A DNA stretch of 64,000 nt, taken from the NCBI RefSeq assembly GCF_964019385.1, contig NC_088645.1, positions 17,234,180 to 17,298,179 on the forward strand. Direction: 5' to 3'. The notes beneath the pieces are model-generated. The model worked only from the letters and a program-made list of their open reading frames with translations. It made no database searches and was not told the DNA's origin. The translations under genes were made by a program, and so were the position numbers. Origin of the DNA: Sycon ciliatum (taxonomy: Eukaryota; Porifera; Calcarea; Leucosolenida; Sycettidae). Positions 48,370 to 58,376 of this stretch are shown piece by piece (position 1 is the stretch's first letter; each line of letters begins with the position of its first letter).

Positions 48370-50380
48370 AACTACTGAACAGGGGCCGCTTCACCGCGAT
48401 GCACTAATGATGGGGTGGGATGTGTGCGTATGGGTGGGGGGGGGGGGGGGTGTTGGTGGCTACAATTACATGTAGTACACCTTGTGCACAGGCCCTTTAA
48501 TCAACAGAAAACTTACAAAAATCCATTGACTAGACAACATGGCGGACTTGCAATCGATACGAGATAGGCCTAGGTCTAAAGTACATGTAAATTGATTAGA
48601 AAATAAAGTGATTCAACGAAGTATACATATCACATGACTCACCTACACATATCCGGCCATTGAGAGTATCTCGGATAGTGAATCCCTCGAAACAATTGCA
48701 CACGTAGGACCCCGGAATGTTCACACATTTCCCTGGACCTTGCGCAGAGTACGCAGAACAGTGGTGAGGTGTAAGAGAGCATTCATCAATATCTCGGCAT
48801 TGAAGTAGGGTTTCATTCGTGACACCCTCAACGTCATAGCCTTGCCGACAAACACAGTCATAGGTTCCTGGTGTGTTTATGCAGTTCGGTGCATTATCCC
48901 TGCGAAAATGTGTATAGCAATGGTTATCCGACTGTGCACATTCATCAATATCGTTGCAGGTATAGGTATTTCCATCTTGAGTGCGTTTATATCCATGTTG
49001 ACAATTACACCTGTAAGATCCCCACGTGTTGTGACAATGCGGACCGGAATCAGGGATAGGATAATATCTATAGCAGGGGTTATGCAACGCTGAACATTCA
49101 TCGTAATCTGAAGGGAATATTTGAAACATGCACAGCAGTCACTGATTACAATGTTCAGAATAGCTGATCATGCACGAGACACGGAACGCAACACGTCCGA
49201 TTCATTCCAAGTTGCCGTACAAGTATAATCATTTGTGGCAATACCATAGGTAATCACCAGACACCTGATCTAATCGTTATCCGTCTTATTATTCGAGCGG
49301 GTACCTTCCCAATGTCTGCAAATTGACCTATGAATTTATGAGAATGGGACTGTGTTTTATGGGAAACCCCGAGAATGGAAAGGAAAGGATTCTGGGCAGA
49401 AAAAGCTGGTGCTTGGCTGGGACCACCAAGAGCAACATTTGCCAAAGTTACTAGCAGTATATGGAGGCCATTAAATTGTTTTGATAATAAAGTACTCCAA
49501 GCGAATCTCCAATGATGAGCCTTAAAATGTCTTCATTTTTAAACATTTCCGGACATTACCGTAGTTCGAAATGGCCGTCCTGATTCATGCAATTGAAAAA
49601 AGGCCCTCTCATCGAAATTAATTCATTTAGCAGCAGGAACATACATGTCATGTACCATAATGACTCAATGAAATTGCTGTACACTGTACTGAACATCTTT
49701 CAAGGTGTTCAATAAAACACAATCTAGAAAAGCAACGACTATTTGTGCCATTTGATGACATTAGACTGTATTTGCAGCCAACTAATTGTGGTATACTGCG
49801 CCTGCCTAAATGGGGAGATTTCCTACCTAACGAAGGAGAAAAAATGACATACCTTCTTGGACGTGCAAGGCGATGACCGGTTCATATGCTTCATTGAGTT
49901 GAAACACACACTGGCTGAGAGGACGTGTTATCGCACTATGGACTGTGAATTTGATTTGTAACCCATGTGATGATTGCACGGTGAAATTGAGATTGTGACG
50001 GAATCCATGTTTACTCCTATGGCTGAACCTAACTGACCTTTCATTTGACCAACCACTGTGGTCAAACGACTGAGACGAAACTGAGACGCGACAATTTCCG
50101 TGTGCCTTGAATGATATGGCTATTGCTTCAATAGTGCAGCTCCCTTGAAACTCGAAGGTTGTGCTATAAACACGATTGTAGACGAGGTAGCGATATGATA
50201 GTGTACCAGATATATGCGAGTTGTACCACTTGAATGTGTTAAGTCCACCGCTCGTGCCTTCGTAACGATATAGCCGATGAGCTTCTGGAATGCATCTTGG
50301 CGTCAAACACCAAATCTCAGTTGTGATAGCAACCAGTGTCGTCACTAGAACGATCAAACTGTATTTGGTCTGGAAACAGA
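46545..50380 (-). CDS. G3': receptor-like protein: ectodomain + 3 cbEGF + TM + tyrosine tail
   Basis: The most complete family member. Exon 49853-50380 (acceptor CATTACAG, donor GTATGT): signal-like hydrophobic start (LIVLVTTLVAI), then CLTPRC, SCTIEAI, NCRVSVS, QCVFQLNEA and the end VIALHVQE. Exon 48643-49107: three cbEGF modules starting DYDECSAL, DIDECAQS and DIDECSLT. Exon 46545-47479 (acceptor TAATCCAG): Ser/Thr/Pro stalk, TM helix (VTILVSLLVIGLMLMTLLLA), KRRQ stop-transfer and a ~210-residue tail with NEYTVAV, REYATVP, MYSEATAP, AERYTQP, SQYTYIES, NDTYSVP and C-terminal SDYLEPSDC. All introns are phase 1 and no stop interrupts the exons. The initiating exon was not found. Likely a cell-surface receptor or adhesion protein whose tail is a kinase/SH2 substrate (inference). 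Confidence 0.82.
47913..48642. repeat. EGF-flanking unit, copy 3
   Basis: Lies in the intron between the EGF and TM exons of G3'. Matches 32614-33312 closely. Contains GA microsatellite (48312-48368) and poly-G (about 48437-48450). The same unit at all three EGF exons shows the EGF exon was copied with its downstream intron. Confidence 0.8.
49108..49852. other. Intron of G3' between ectodomain and EGF exons
   Basis: No coding region or obvious repeat. A tract near 49250-49300 (CACCTGATCTAATCG) resembles 26950-26980. Confidence 0.5.
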
Positions 50381-50747
50381 CTGTAATGCAGAGGATAGCA
50401 ATGACAACACAAAGCAAAGTATTAATCTACCGCTAGCTATAATTATACTTATGTACATTGCTAGTTGTATAACGTATTGCAATCAACAAGTAATGGTCGT
50501 AAACGTTACCTAGGCAGAACTCCGAAGATAGAAATACATGTTTATTGCATTAATACTGGGTTTACCGCTGCCCATGGAGTGACTTTTAAGAAAGTGAGTT
50601 GTGTAGACCTGTCAAGTATAACAATGATCGGCTGGAGGAAAACAAAATGAATTGTTTGGGCCGGATATACTCGCTGTCAATGTAGCAGTGGCACCCTCTA
50701 CCATCATTACCTGAAAGGTGCACCATTATCACACAATTGTGTAAGTA

Positions 50748-51500
50748 TCAGGACAGAGACGACGTTCCAACCAAGGTCAAGCCAACAAGTGGCAGAATTG
50801 GGTACGAGTTGCTGAGGCAATCCTTCCTCGACGTGATCCACACAATCATAGACTGACCTTTTCCGAGACCGAAGCCAACCTGAAGAATATCTTCATAAAA
50901 ATAGCACTGATCAGTATGGAGCCTCTCCACTGAGTAGCTTTCCAATGTCAATTTGTGTACGAAATGATTTGAGTCGGTCACAAAGATGCACTTTGCCGGC
51001 GACATGTTAGAAAAGCAACGGTCTGACATCCATGTTGCCACCGGCTATGGAATGGTGTTAGAAACGCAATCAGCTTAAGATTATTAGCACTTTGCAGGTC
51101 ACCAGCATGCCTGATGCATATACCTCTGTGGATGTGACCAATGATACACTACTGCAGATCCAATGCGCCACACTAGCACTGATATGCAAGTAACGAAAAG
51201 GTACAATGGTTCTACACACGAGAGCTGTGGCGTCATGGCTGTAACTCATACGAATACCAGCTGTTCTCTTACAAAATGTGTACAACATTGGCTGGCACAC
51301 ATCCCATGAATCAAGGAGATGGATATGTTCAACGTGTCACTGGAAACCGATATCAATGATGACCTCTCCCAATGTGCCTTCTGGCGTGCCAAAGACTTGC
51401 ACTACACGTCTGTCTAGTTGTTTGGCACAACAGCGAGTCATGGTGTCTAATGAAAGGCCAGGAAACAGACGGCAATATGTTGAGGTCAGACACCGGATTT
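50748..51500 (-). other. Unrecognised exon-like segments (best copy of the degenerate family)
   Basis: Minus strand: block 1 (51500-51340) has KQLDRRVVQVFGTPEGTLGE; block 2 (51300-51110) has MSYSHDATALV and SASVAHWICSSVS ending before a possible GTATAT donor; block 3 (51041-50780) has AKCIFVTDSNHFVHKLTLES and ILQVGFGLGKGQS, MIVWITSRKDC. The IFVTDSNHFVHKL phrase looks like an NHL/beta-propeller strand, but this is weak. Counterparts in copies A and B are more degraded. Could be upstream exons of another gene or a pseudogene. Confidence 0.35.
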
Positions 51501-51678
51501 TGCATGTTTGTGTGATTACCATAAATGGACTGTTCAGGTTAATTAGTTGCATGCAGTATGGTGTCTTAGGCTTGGTAGTGCTTAGGAACACCGAGTCACG
51601 GCTAGACGGGTAGTGGAAGCAATCTAAAAACAAACCTGAGACCTAGTCCAAAAGACTGTTAAAACGTGTGAGAGAGAG

Positions 51679-51990
51679 ATGCACGGATGGCTGTGTGAGA
51701 TGCACGGATGGCTGTGTGAGATGCACGGATGGCTGTGTGAGATGCACGGATGGCTGTGTGAGATGCACGGATGGCTGTGTGAGATGCACGGATGGCTGTG
51801 TGAGATGCACGGATGGCTGTGTGAGATGCACGGATGGCTGTGTGAGATGCACGGATGGCTGTGTGAGATGCACGGATGGCTGTGTGAGATGCACGGATGG
51901 CTGTGTGAGATGCACGGATGGCTGTGTGAGATGCACGGATGGCTGTGTGAGATGCACGGATGGCTGTGTGAGATGCACGGATGGCTGTGT
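51679..51990. repeat. 21-bp minisatellite, 15 copies
   Basis: Unit ATGCACGGATGGCTGTGTGA plus G, fifteen copies with essentially no variation. As the unit is a multiple of 3, more than one frame on each strand stays open and would read a 7-residue repeat (such as MHGWLCE). No splice sites or conserved flanks point to translation. The homogeneity suggests recent expansion. Confidence 0.9.
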
Positions 51991-52229
51991 GCAGGTTTAG
52001 CGTGTTTACAGTGTATTTGGCACGTAACGATCTTGGTTAAGATTTGAAGTGCATTTATAAGGAGTTTTTGCAAAGAGAATGTCATAGTTCCCGCTAGGAT
52101 TGAGCAAAGCGAAGCACGCGTCCCACAGGATGAGAATCGGACAGACCATAATACAAATCAAGTCTGATAGCTAGTGTGCTTCAGTTCACCAAAAGCGGTT
52201 ACAAATGTAAGCTGAGCTGATTGCTCTCG

Positions 52230-52500
52230 GATTGCTTTTCCGCAGCTCAGTGACGGCGGATTTTACACGTATCCATACATACAGGATCAATGGCTCCGTG
52301 TTTCACTCTAATGTGTATCAGTATGATTATATTTTAGGTGCAGCATGTACGATTGCTGTCCAAATGGCTACTGATGGCTATATAGTTCCTTGAGCTTCAG
52401 TCAGACTGCATCCGCTTGGCCCTGATGTGAATCGTGTGGTTTACCATATGTGCACCATGCTTGGTTAGCGTCTCTAACAATACAGTATAGCTCATTGAAG
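52230..52500. repeat. Third copy of the 1750-1990 segment
   Basis: CGCAGCTCAGTGACGG through GCACCATGCTTGGTTAGCG matches 1750-1980 and 37685-37915. It is separated from the upstream homologous part (51.0-51.5 kb) by the 21-bp minisatellite and unrelated sequence. Confidence 0.75.
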
Positions 52501-53535
52501 TATGTACTAAGGCCGACTCCTGCTTAGAACGCATATTGTTCGATGTACTGGTGTCATGATCCAAACCAAAGTATTTTGAGATAAAGTGTAACTCAGATAC
52601 TACGTACTATGTACACTTTCTTGCTGCCCATGGGGAATTCTTGCAAATTTGACAACTTTGGTGATACAGCTAGGCTTAGATTCCCATAACACGAGCTAAG
52701 GCTTCCACGTGAGAATTAGAAGCTGACTTGGTCCAGCTTGCAAACAAGTATCAGCAAATTGAATATCTCAACCGCCTGTTTGTACTGGCTGCCCATGAAC
52801 CATTGCGCAGCTGCTCTCTTGCTCTTCCATGGTCATTTGAGACTGTACATGCAAGTTCTAAATGAAATCATAAGTTGATGATGCAAATTAGGAATGGCGT
52901 GCAGTTGAATTCTGAGGATATACAAAAAGTACTTATACAAAGCTAACACTTGTATGGTGACTCATTACGCTCAGTTCGAGCTCAAGGCAGTAGCTGAGAT
53001 CAAAGATAAAGACAACACGTCATGTGGAATATGGCTGTGAAGATCACGAGTTTCAAAGTCCCGAAAAACTCTACACATGTACTTGGTAGTGGTTGTTGTA
53101 AGTGTCTGGAAGGGTAACGCACTGTACGTCTCACAGATCTACACAGGAAAATGTATCCGTTCATAGAGCTTTTCAATTTCAAAGCACTCCGAATCGCATA
53201 ATATTATAAACAAGAAAATATTGCACCAGTTGTAGAAGCAGTGCTCAATGCTCTAGGCACAAAACTCTCTCACACACATACACTAACACATGTACTCGCA
53301 CACTCTCACACATACACATGGATAAAAAACAGGAAAGGGAAGTATGTTTCCAACTCCTACGGAGGTTTATCATCCGTTGCACTCCATTCAGTTGCTGTCC
53401 TTTTGGTTCGGTCTTGCTCCATTCCCTTGTTTGTTTCCACCTATGCGAGTTTGGTGTCAGAATATTGCGTGAAAGTTATAGTATACTTAATTAAAGGAAA
53501 GCAATTATTCGTGAATATACAAATAACCTACGTGG
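52501..53535. other. No supported gene
   Basis: Plain sequence with short CA-rich patches near 53265-53320. Confidence 0.45.
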
Positions 53536-53539
53536 AGAT

Positions 53540-53646
53540 AATAATTTTAATATAGCTATGAATAGGATGAAGGCCGTAGACAACAAGTTACGTAGTTGCG
53601 TGATGTCTGCGGCCTTCATCCTATTCATAGCTATATTAAAATTATT
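53540..53646. repeat. Hairpin, 41-bp arms
   Basis: 53540-53580 and 53606-53646 are reverse complements with a single mismatch, around a 25-nt loop. AT-rich outside (AATAATTTTAATATAG) and GC-richer inside (GATGAAGGCCG). Probably a small foldback MITE. It lies just 3' of the broken G5 tail. Confidence 0.7.
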
Positions 53647-53696
53647 CGTGAGAAAAGAATATTGAAAGGCTGGAAGTTGTGCTAAAATGTTGGCTA

Positions 53697-54713
53697 TCAC
53701 TTCGTTGCAAAGATAGGGTAACAGTCAGTCGGAGGGAGAAAGATAATCTGATGGATTCCCTGGTACTTTTTCTTTCGCCTGAGAATTAATGCTACCTTTT
53801 GCTCTGAACATGTCCCGCGATAGGATTCATTTGGCAGTGGAGGTGGCATGCCAGCCAGAGTGTCATTGACGGGAAGTCTATCCATTCCAACCAGCTAGTT
53901 AGTTTGGGGATCTTTCCTAGTCGCCATGGCTCTCTGATTTTAAGCCGAGGTGTTAGCAACATACGTTGGATCAGACGTGGATCTAGAGCTGCATGGTGTG
54001 GTCCAGCTGTTGGGAATAGAAGTGCGAGCCGTGGCTAAAGCGTAGCCAAAACCGTCTGTGCTCCCCATGAAGCTGCTTGACACAGCGCCCGCACATCTCC
54101 CCGTGTGATCAACACATTCATTGCCTGGAGCAGTGGCAATAGCATATGGATATTCCACACTCTGATCCATATGGTCTGGAACACTAGTATATTCGTTTGG
54201 CGATTCTTTGTTTATGTTGTCGTTTTCCATTCGATTCGAAAACTGGGAGTGCCTCGCTGCATTAGGAGTAGAGCCAGTATTCGGGGCTGTGGCAAGAGAG
54301 TATTCACACTCCATATTCTGCTGCTTTTGGTCAGGAACACTAGCGTGTTCGTTTGGCAATCCTTCGAGTGTGTAGACATTTTCCATTCGGTTCGGAGGCT
54401 GGGAGTGCATCCCTGTAGTAGCAGCGGATTCGACGGCGGTTGCCGTGGCAAGAGAATATTGTATCACCTTCAATCCGGGCAATCCCAATGGCAACGTAAA
54501 CGGTAGCATAATCGTCTCCTATTGCCGTGTATGTCGGGAGCGTTCGATTCGGCTGCTGAAGGGACATCTCCACCTCTGTGCGGTCTGCGTGAACCATATT
54601 AACATGTCCATGAACAGCTGTGGACCGTAGAGCGATTGAATTGCGCTGAAATAATTTCAATATATTCTCCCTCTTCCGAAGTGTGAGCGCCACCAGCAAA
54701 GCAATAAGTATTG
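53697..54713 (-). pseudogene. G5: broken receptor tail, TM cut by Penelope-type insertion
   Basis: Minus strand from 54713: a truncated TM segment (TILIALLVALTL), LRKRENILKLFQRNS and DRTEVEMSLQQPNR, which line up with the TM-juxtamembrane of G3'. A frameshift near 54460 moves the tail to a second frame (to 53940), which holds modules of about 45 residues with the pattern YSLATAP ... RMEN ... PNEYTSVPD. One module has His in place of Tyr (PNEHASVPD). Stops at 53940 and upstream of 53885 interrupt a last piece with PPPLPNESY, matching PPSLPNDTY in G3'. Disrupted by insertion, frameshift and stops, so not functional as given. Confidence 0.7.
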
Positions 54714-56296
54714 TGCGCACTCATATCACAACCATGGGGACGAATCATGTATTCCAGAACGTTTTCTTGTCACAATTATCAATGGAATTCGTGACTAAAG
54801 AGAATGATGAAACTACAATAGGATTTATACACTTGCAGTGGAACAGCGAGGATACAAGCATAGTAAGAAAAATAGCACAAACCTAGGAACAATTTGCACA
54901 GGTAATAAACTATAGGTGAGGTGAGAAATAATAGGAAATTCAGCAAGTGCAGTGTGACAATGGACATGCATGTGTAAGTGTGTGTGAGTGCGAATTTACT
55001 GGAATAGCGTAAGTGCGGTGACATTTTCTTTTTGTTTACAAAGATTTGGATCACGAATGCGAATGTAGACTGCTTCTAGAACTTTCAACTGCTTGAAACT
55101 ACTTGCAGAACGAACAACACTGAACCAAGAATCATCATAACTTTCACGACACACGGGGTTAGACAACAAATGCAATTTAATTGCCGATGTATTCTTCTTC
55201 TTCTCACCGCCTCCGCCTTCACTTGGTTTCTGACCGCCACCGTCCTTCACACCATCTGCACCATCATCGTCATCATCGTCATCGTCCTCTTCATCATCGC
55301 TGCCACCTTCACCTGTCGTCGGCTCTCCCAGCAACTGACCACCGGGTTCATCATCGTCACTGCACACGTCGCTTCCACACTCCTCCTCCAGCTGCCGTCG
55401 CGTTCTCTTCCTGACCGGTCTTCCCTTGCCATTGCCAAACGCCTGACAGTCGTCAACTCTTCCGCTGGCATCATCCATATCCGGAGAGTTTCGATGCATC
55501 TTTCCAGTCACCTCTGCAAACCGAGCTGCCGCCAGCCGTTTGCTCCTTCTCAGCTTTGGTGAGTTGCGGTTGTCTGCGTCCGGCGTTCCGGTACTCGCTG
55601 ATAATGAAGATAAGACACAGTGTTCGTCTTTGTTTACATTAATGTTTGTTCCCAATTTCTGCGTGCTGTGTTGGTTTTTCCGAGACACCGTTTGTGGAGC
55701 AGAAGCCTCTGCCGGAACGGACAGTGGAGTTGGGTGCTTACGTGGTCGGCCACGCTTTGGTCGGGAGGACCTAGCCGCCTGTGACAATATTGAGAGCGGC
55801 ACGTGTTGTTTGATACGTTCGGACAGATGTTGAAGGGTCCTACCAACATACCGACTACCACATTGTCGGCATTCAAAGTAGTAAATGAGGTGACTCAATT
55901 GTAGGGTTGGTAGGACATCCTTCAACATCGTGAACGAACGGATCGTAGTGAACACGGTAACCACATTGGTGGCAAAGTAGGTTTTCTCCACTAGGGATTT
56001 CACCACACGGGCCGTGTCCCTCGATTCTGCATGGACACATGCATGTCCATTGTCACACTGCACTTGCTGAATTTCCTATTATTTCTCACCTCACCTATAG
56101 TTTATTACCTGTGCAAATTGTTCCTAGGTTTGTGCTATTTTTCTTACTATGCTTGTATCCTCGCTGTTCCACTGCAAGTGTATAAATCCTATTGTAGTTT
56201 CATCATTCTCTTTAGTCACGAATTCCATTGATAATTGTGACAAGAAAACGTTCTGGAATACATGATTCGTCCCCATGGTTGTGATATGAGTGCGCA
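54714..56296. mobile_element. Penelope-type unit flanked by ~260-bp inverted repeats
   Basis: 54714-54975 and about 56036-56296 are reverse complements, essentially perfect by eye (outer ends TGCGCACTCATATCAC; inner ends near GGACATGCATGTGT). The inside is the GIY-YIG ORF below. Inverted pseudo-LTR arrangements are known for Penelope-like elements. The unit interrupts the TM coding region of G5. No reverse transcriptase is present, so the copy is partial. Target duplication not evident. Confidence 0.75.
54996..56063 (-). CDS. GIY-YIG endonuclease of a Penelope-like element, with AT-hook and acidic insert
   Basis: An uninterrupted 355-residue frame. Residues ~40-90: TIRSFTMLKDVLPTL then LIYYFECRQCGSRYVGRT and RIKQHVP, the linker and GIY-YIG start typical of Penelope-like endonucleases with a CxxC knuckle. 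The C-terminal ~75 residues have SAIKLHLLSNPVC, YDDSWFSVV, LKVLEAVYIRIRDPNLCKQK, the usual remainder of the domain. Between them lie about 170 residues with an AT-hook (PKRGRPRKH), basic KLRRSKRLAAAR and RKRTRRQ stretches, and a long acidic run (DDEEDDDDDDDD). The reverse transcriptase part is missing. The N-terminus overlaps the right inverted arm, so the true start is uncertain. The family nicks DNA for target-primed reverse transcription. Confidence 0.8.
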   Translation of the reverse strand: MQCDNGHACVHAESRDTARVVKSLVEKTYFATNVVTVFTTIRSFTMLKDVLPTLQLSHLIYYFECRQCGSRYVGRTLQHLSERIKQHVPLSILSQAARSSRPKRGRPRKHPTPLSVPAEASAPQTVSRKNQHSTQKLGTNINVNKDEHCVLSSLSASTGTPDADNRNSPKLRRSKRLAAARFAEVTGKMHRNSPDMDDASGRVDDCQAFGNGKGRPVRKRTRRQLEEECGSDVCSDDDEPGGQLLGEPTTGEGGSDDEEDDDDDDDDGADGVKDGGGQKPSEGGGGEKKKNTSAIKLHLLSNPVCRESYDDSWFSVVRSASSFKQLKVLEAVYIRIRDPNLCKQKENVTALTLFQ

Positions 56297-56639
56297 TTTA
56301 GTTATATTCATTGCATTATTAAGATTATTGTCTCCACGTCGCCTTTTTATAAATAAGTATTGTATTTATATTTTATTATATTTAAGGATTTCCCAAAGGC
56401 TTTGGGCTTGTCGAGGGGATCTCCTGCAAGAAGAATGAAATGACAACTTTAGGTAGAGGGAGCAGTTAATCGAGGAAAGGCTACGGAAATAGATCGAGGC
56501 ATACAAAATCTGGTAATTAAGGAGTTGACACTTATAGTCGACAGAGTCACCAGCACAGTCTTGTAGTTCCGTACTTTTCCTGACGGTGAACTTGGCACTT
56601 GCATAATTACGAGATGTGTCGCTGATACTTCCTCATTCT

Positions 56640-57946
56640 GCTCATCATCTTCAGTCAAATGCCTCGGATCCTTTGTGTGTGGACGCTCTATTCATGTTCA
56701 AATTGGTAATCAAGTTTCATCCGTTGGGGGCAGGAGTGCCGCAGGGTTCTCATCTAGGCCCACTCCTATTTAACATACTGATGGACAGTATCCAAACAGT
56801 GACTACCAACACCTTGAGCCTTTTTGCGGATGACTCCAACATTCTGTGCATTTCCCCACCGACTATCACAATTACGGCTCACTTGTGTCAGATTGAGACT
56901 GATCTAGCAGCGTGTATCTCTTGGGCTGAATATTCTGGATCAAGTTTTAACGTAAGTAAGTGCGCCCATATTATATTCCACTGATGCAGGACCACGGCAG
57001 CAGAGCGAACTGTTCAGATGAATGAAGCTAGCCTATGTCGACCTGAGGCTCATCGCCATCTTGGAGGCATATTAACCCCCTCCCTAGATTTCCGTGCGCA
57101 CATTCGTTCCATTATCTCTAAATTTCGTAGCAGAGTGTTCTTGCTTAGTCGTATGGCTCTTTTCTTTCCTCCATTGATCATTTCTACCTTGCATAAGTCA
57201 TACGTTCGCCCTACCCTAGAGTACTCTATCCCCGTCTGGTTTTCCTCTCTGACGGTCCAAGACCAGGATAGTATGAGTAGGCTCCAAGCATCTGCAGTCA
57301 AAGGATATCTTGCCGCGAAATTAGGGAGGAAGCCAGATTGGATGACTTCAAAAGAAAATCTTAACCAGCGTGCAGGCTGCGAAGCTATACAATGGCGATT
57401 ACAGATCCTTTCATTATGCTATTTTCACCACATTGTCTACACCTTTCCTTCTGTTCTCTTTGAGTTCAAATTTCGATTTTCATCATCCTCCCGACACCCC
57501 AAGTCTCTTGTCCTTCCACCAACTGGCAATTACTTCGCTAAATCCTTCCTTTTCCTTATCGCTGTTGCTTGGAATAAACTTCCTGCTGATATACGTTCAC
57601 TCGATAGTCCCACGCTATTTAATCGCCAGGTAAGGAAGCTGGATCAAGTTTACCGCTTCTCAGTTTCCGGCATACCTAGTTTCACGTGTTGAACAATAAT
57701 AGTCTAAATCCGCTACTGCAGTTATTTTGTTTTAGTGCCTTTCCAGTGTTCTATTAGCACCCCTGGTTCTCAATCTATTGTTCTTCCTCTCCTGTGACTT
57801 AAAAAATCTCAGATGTTGAGTTTTTTGCACTCCATGCATAATTTTATTTTCAATATTTTAATGGTTTGGTGAGACTCCCATGATAGGTATCCATTTACCT
57901 CTGGAGAATCCGTAAATAAACAAAACAAACAAACAAAACAAACAAT
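56640..57946 (+). mobile_element. CR1/Jockey-like non-LTR retrotransposon, 5'-truncated
   Basis: Plus strand: the RT palm with GAGVPQGSHLGPLLFNILMD, then LSLFADDSNIL (catalytic FADD) and, after an in-frame TGA near 56982, HRHLGGILTP, LHKSYVRPTLEYSIPVW and VAWNKLPADIRSL, the thumb and C-terminus of CR1/Jockey-type elements. The 5' part with endonuclease is absent. The 3' end runs to an (ACAAA)n-type tail at about 57915-57946. Dead copy from target-primed insertion. Confidence 0.85.
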
Positions 57947-58175
57947 ACTTCATCTCCCTCACACAAAAATCACAGAGTCACGTGTACCACATTGACGTAC
58001 ACGTGTGTTCTGTGTGTGCCCCACGCATGTGCATGTGATGTCATGTGTGGATTGGGTTTTGGCTCCTTGCTGGCGTTTCAGGCTTCCGTTACTCGGTCTG
58101 TTCTTACGCTTCTGGCGACTCGTGTCTTTTGCTATTGTTCTTTTCTGTTCTTACTACTCCTTGCTTTTACTGGTA

Positions 58176-58339
58176 CTCTAAGTGCAATTCACACGGCTGT
58201 AGCATTGTTGGTATCACTCTAAGTGCTATTCACACGGCTGTAGCATTGTTGGTATCACTCTAAGTGCCATTCACACGGCTGTAGCATTGTTGCTATTACT
58301 CTAAGTGCCATTCACATGGCTGAAGCATTGTTGGTTATA
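58176..58339. repeat. 41-bp minisatellite, four copies
   Basis: CTCTAAGTGCAATTCACACG begins at 58176, 58217 and 58258, exactly 41 bp apart; a fourth, more diverged unit follows. Confidence 0.85.
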
Positions 58340-58376
58340 GCTAAGACTGGTCATGTAACACAGACCACCACGCATC

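Noticed and set aside
55170..55562. 130-codon plus-strand ORF
   Set aside because: Antisense shadow of the GIY-YIG endonuclease ORF on the minus strand.
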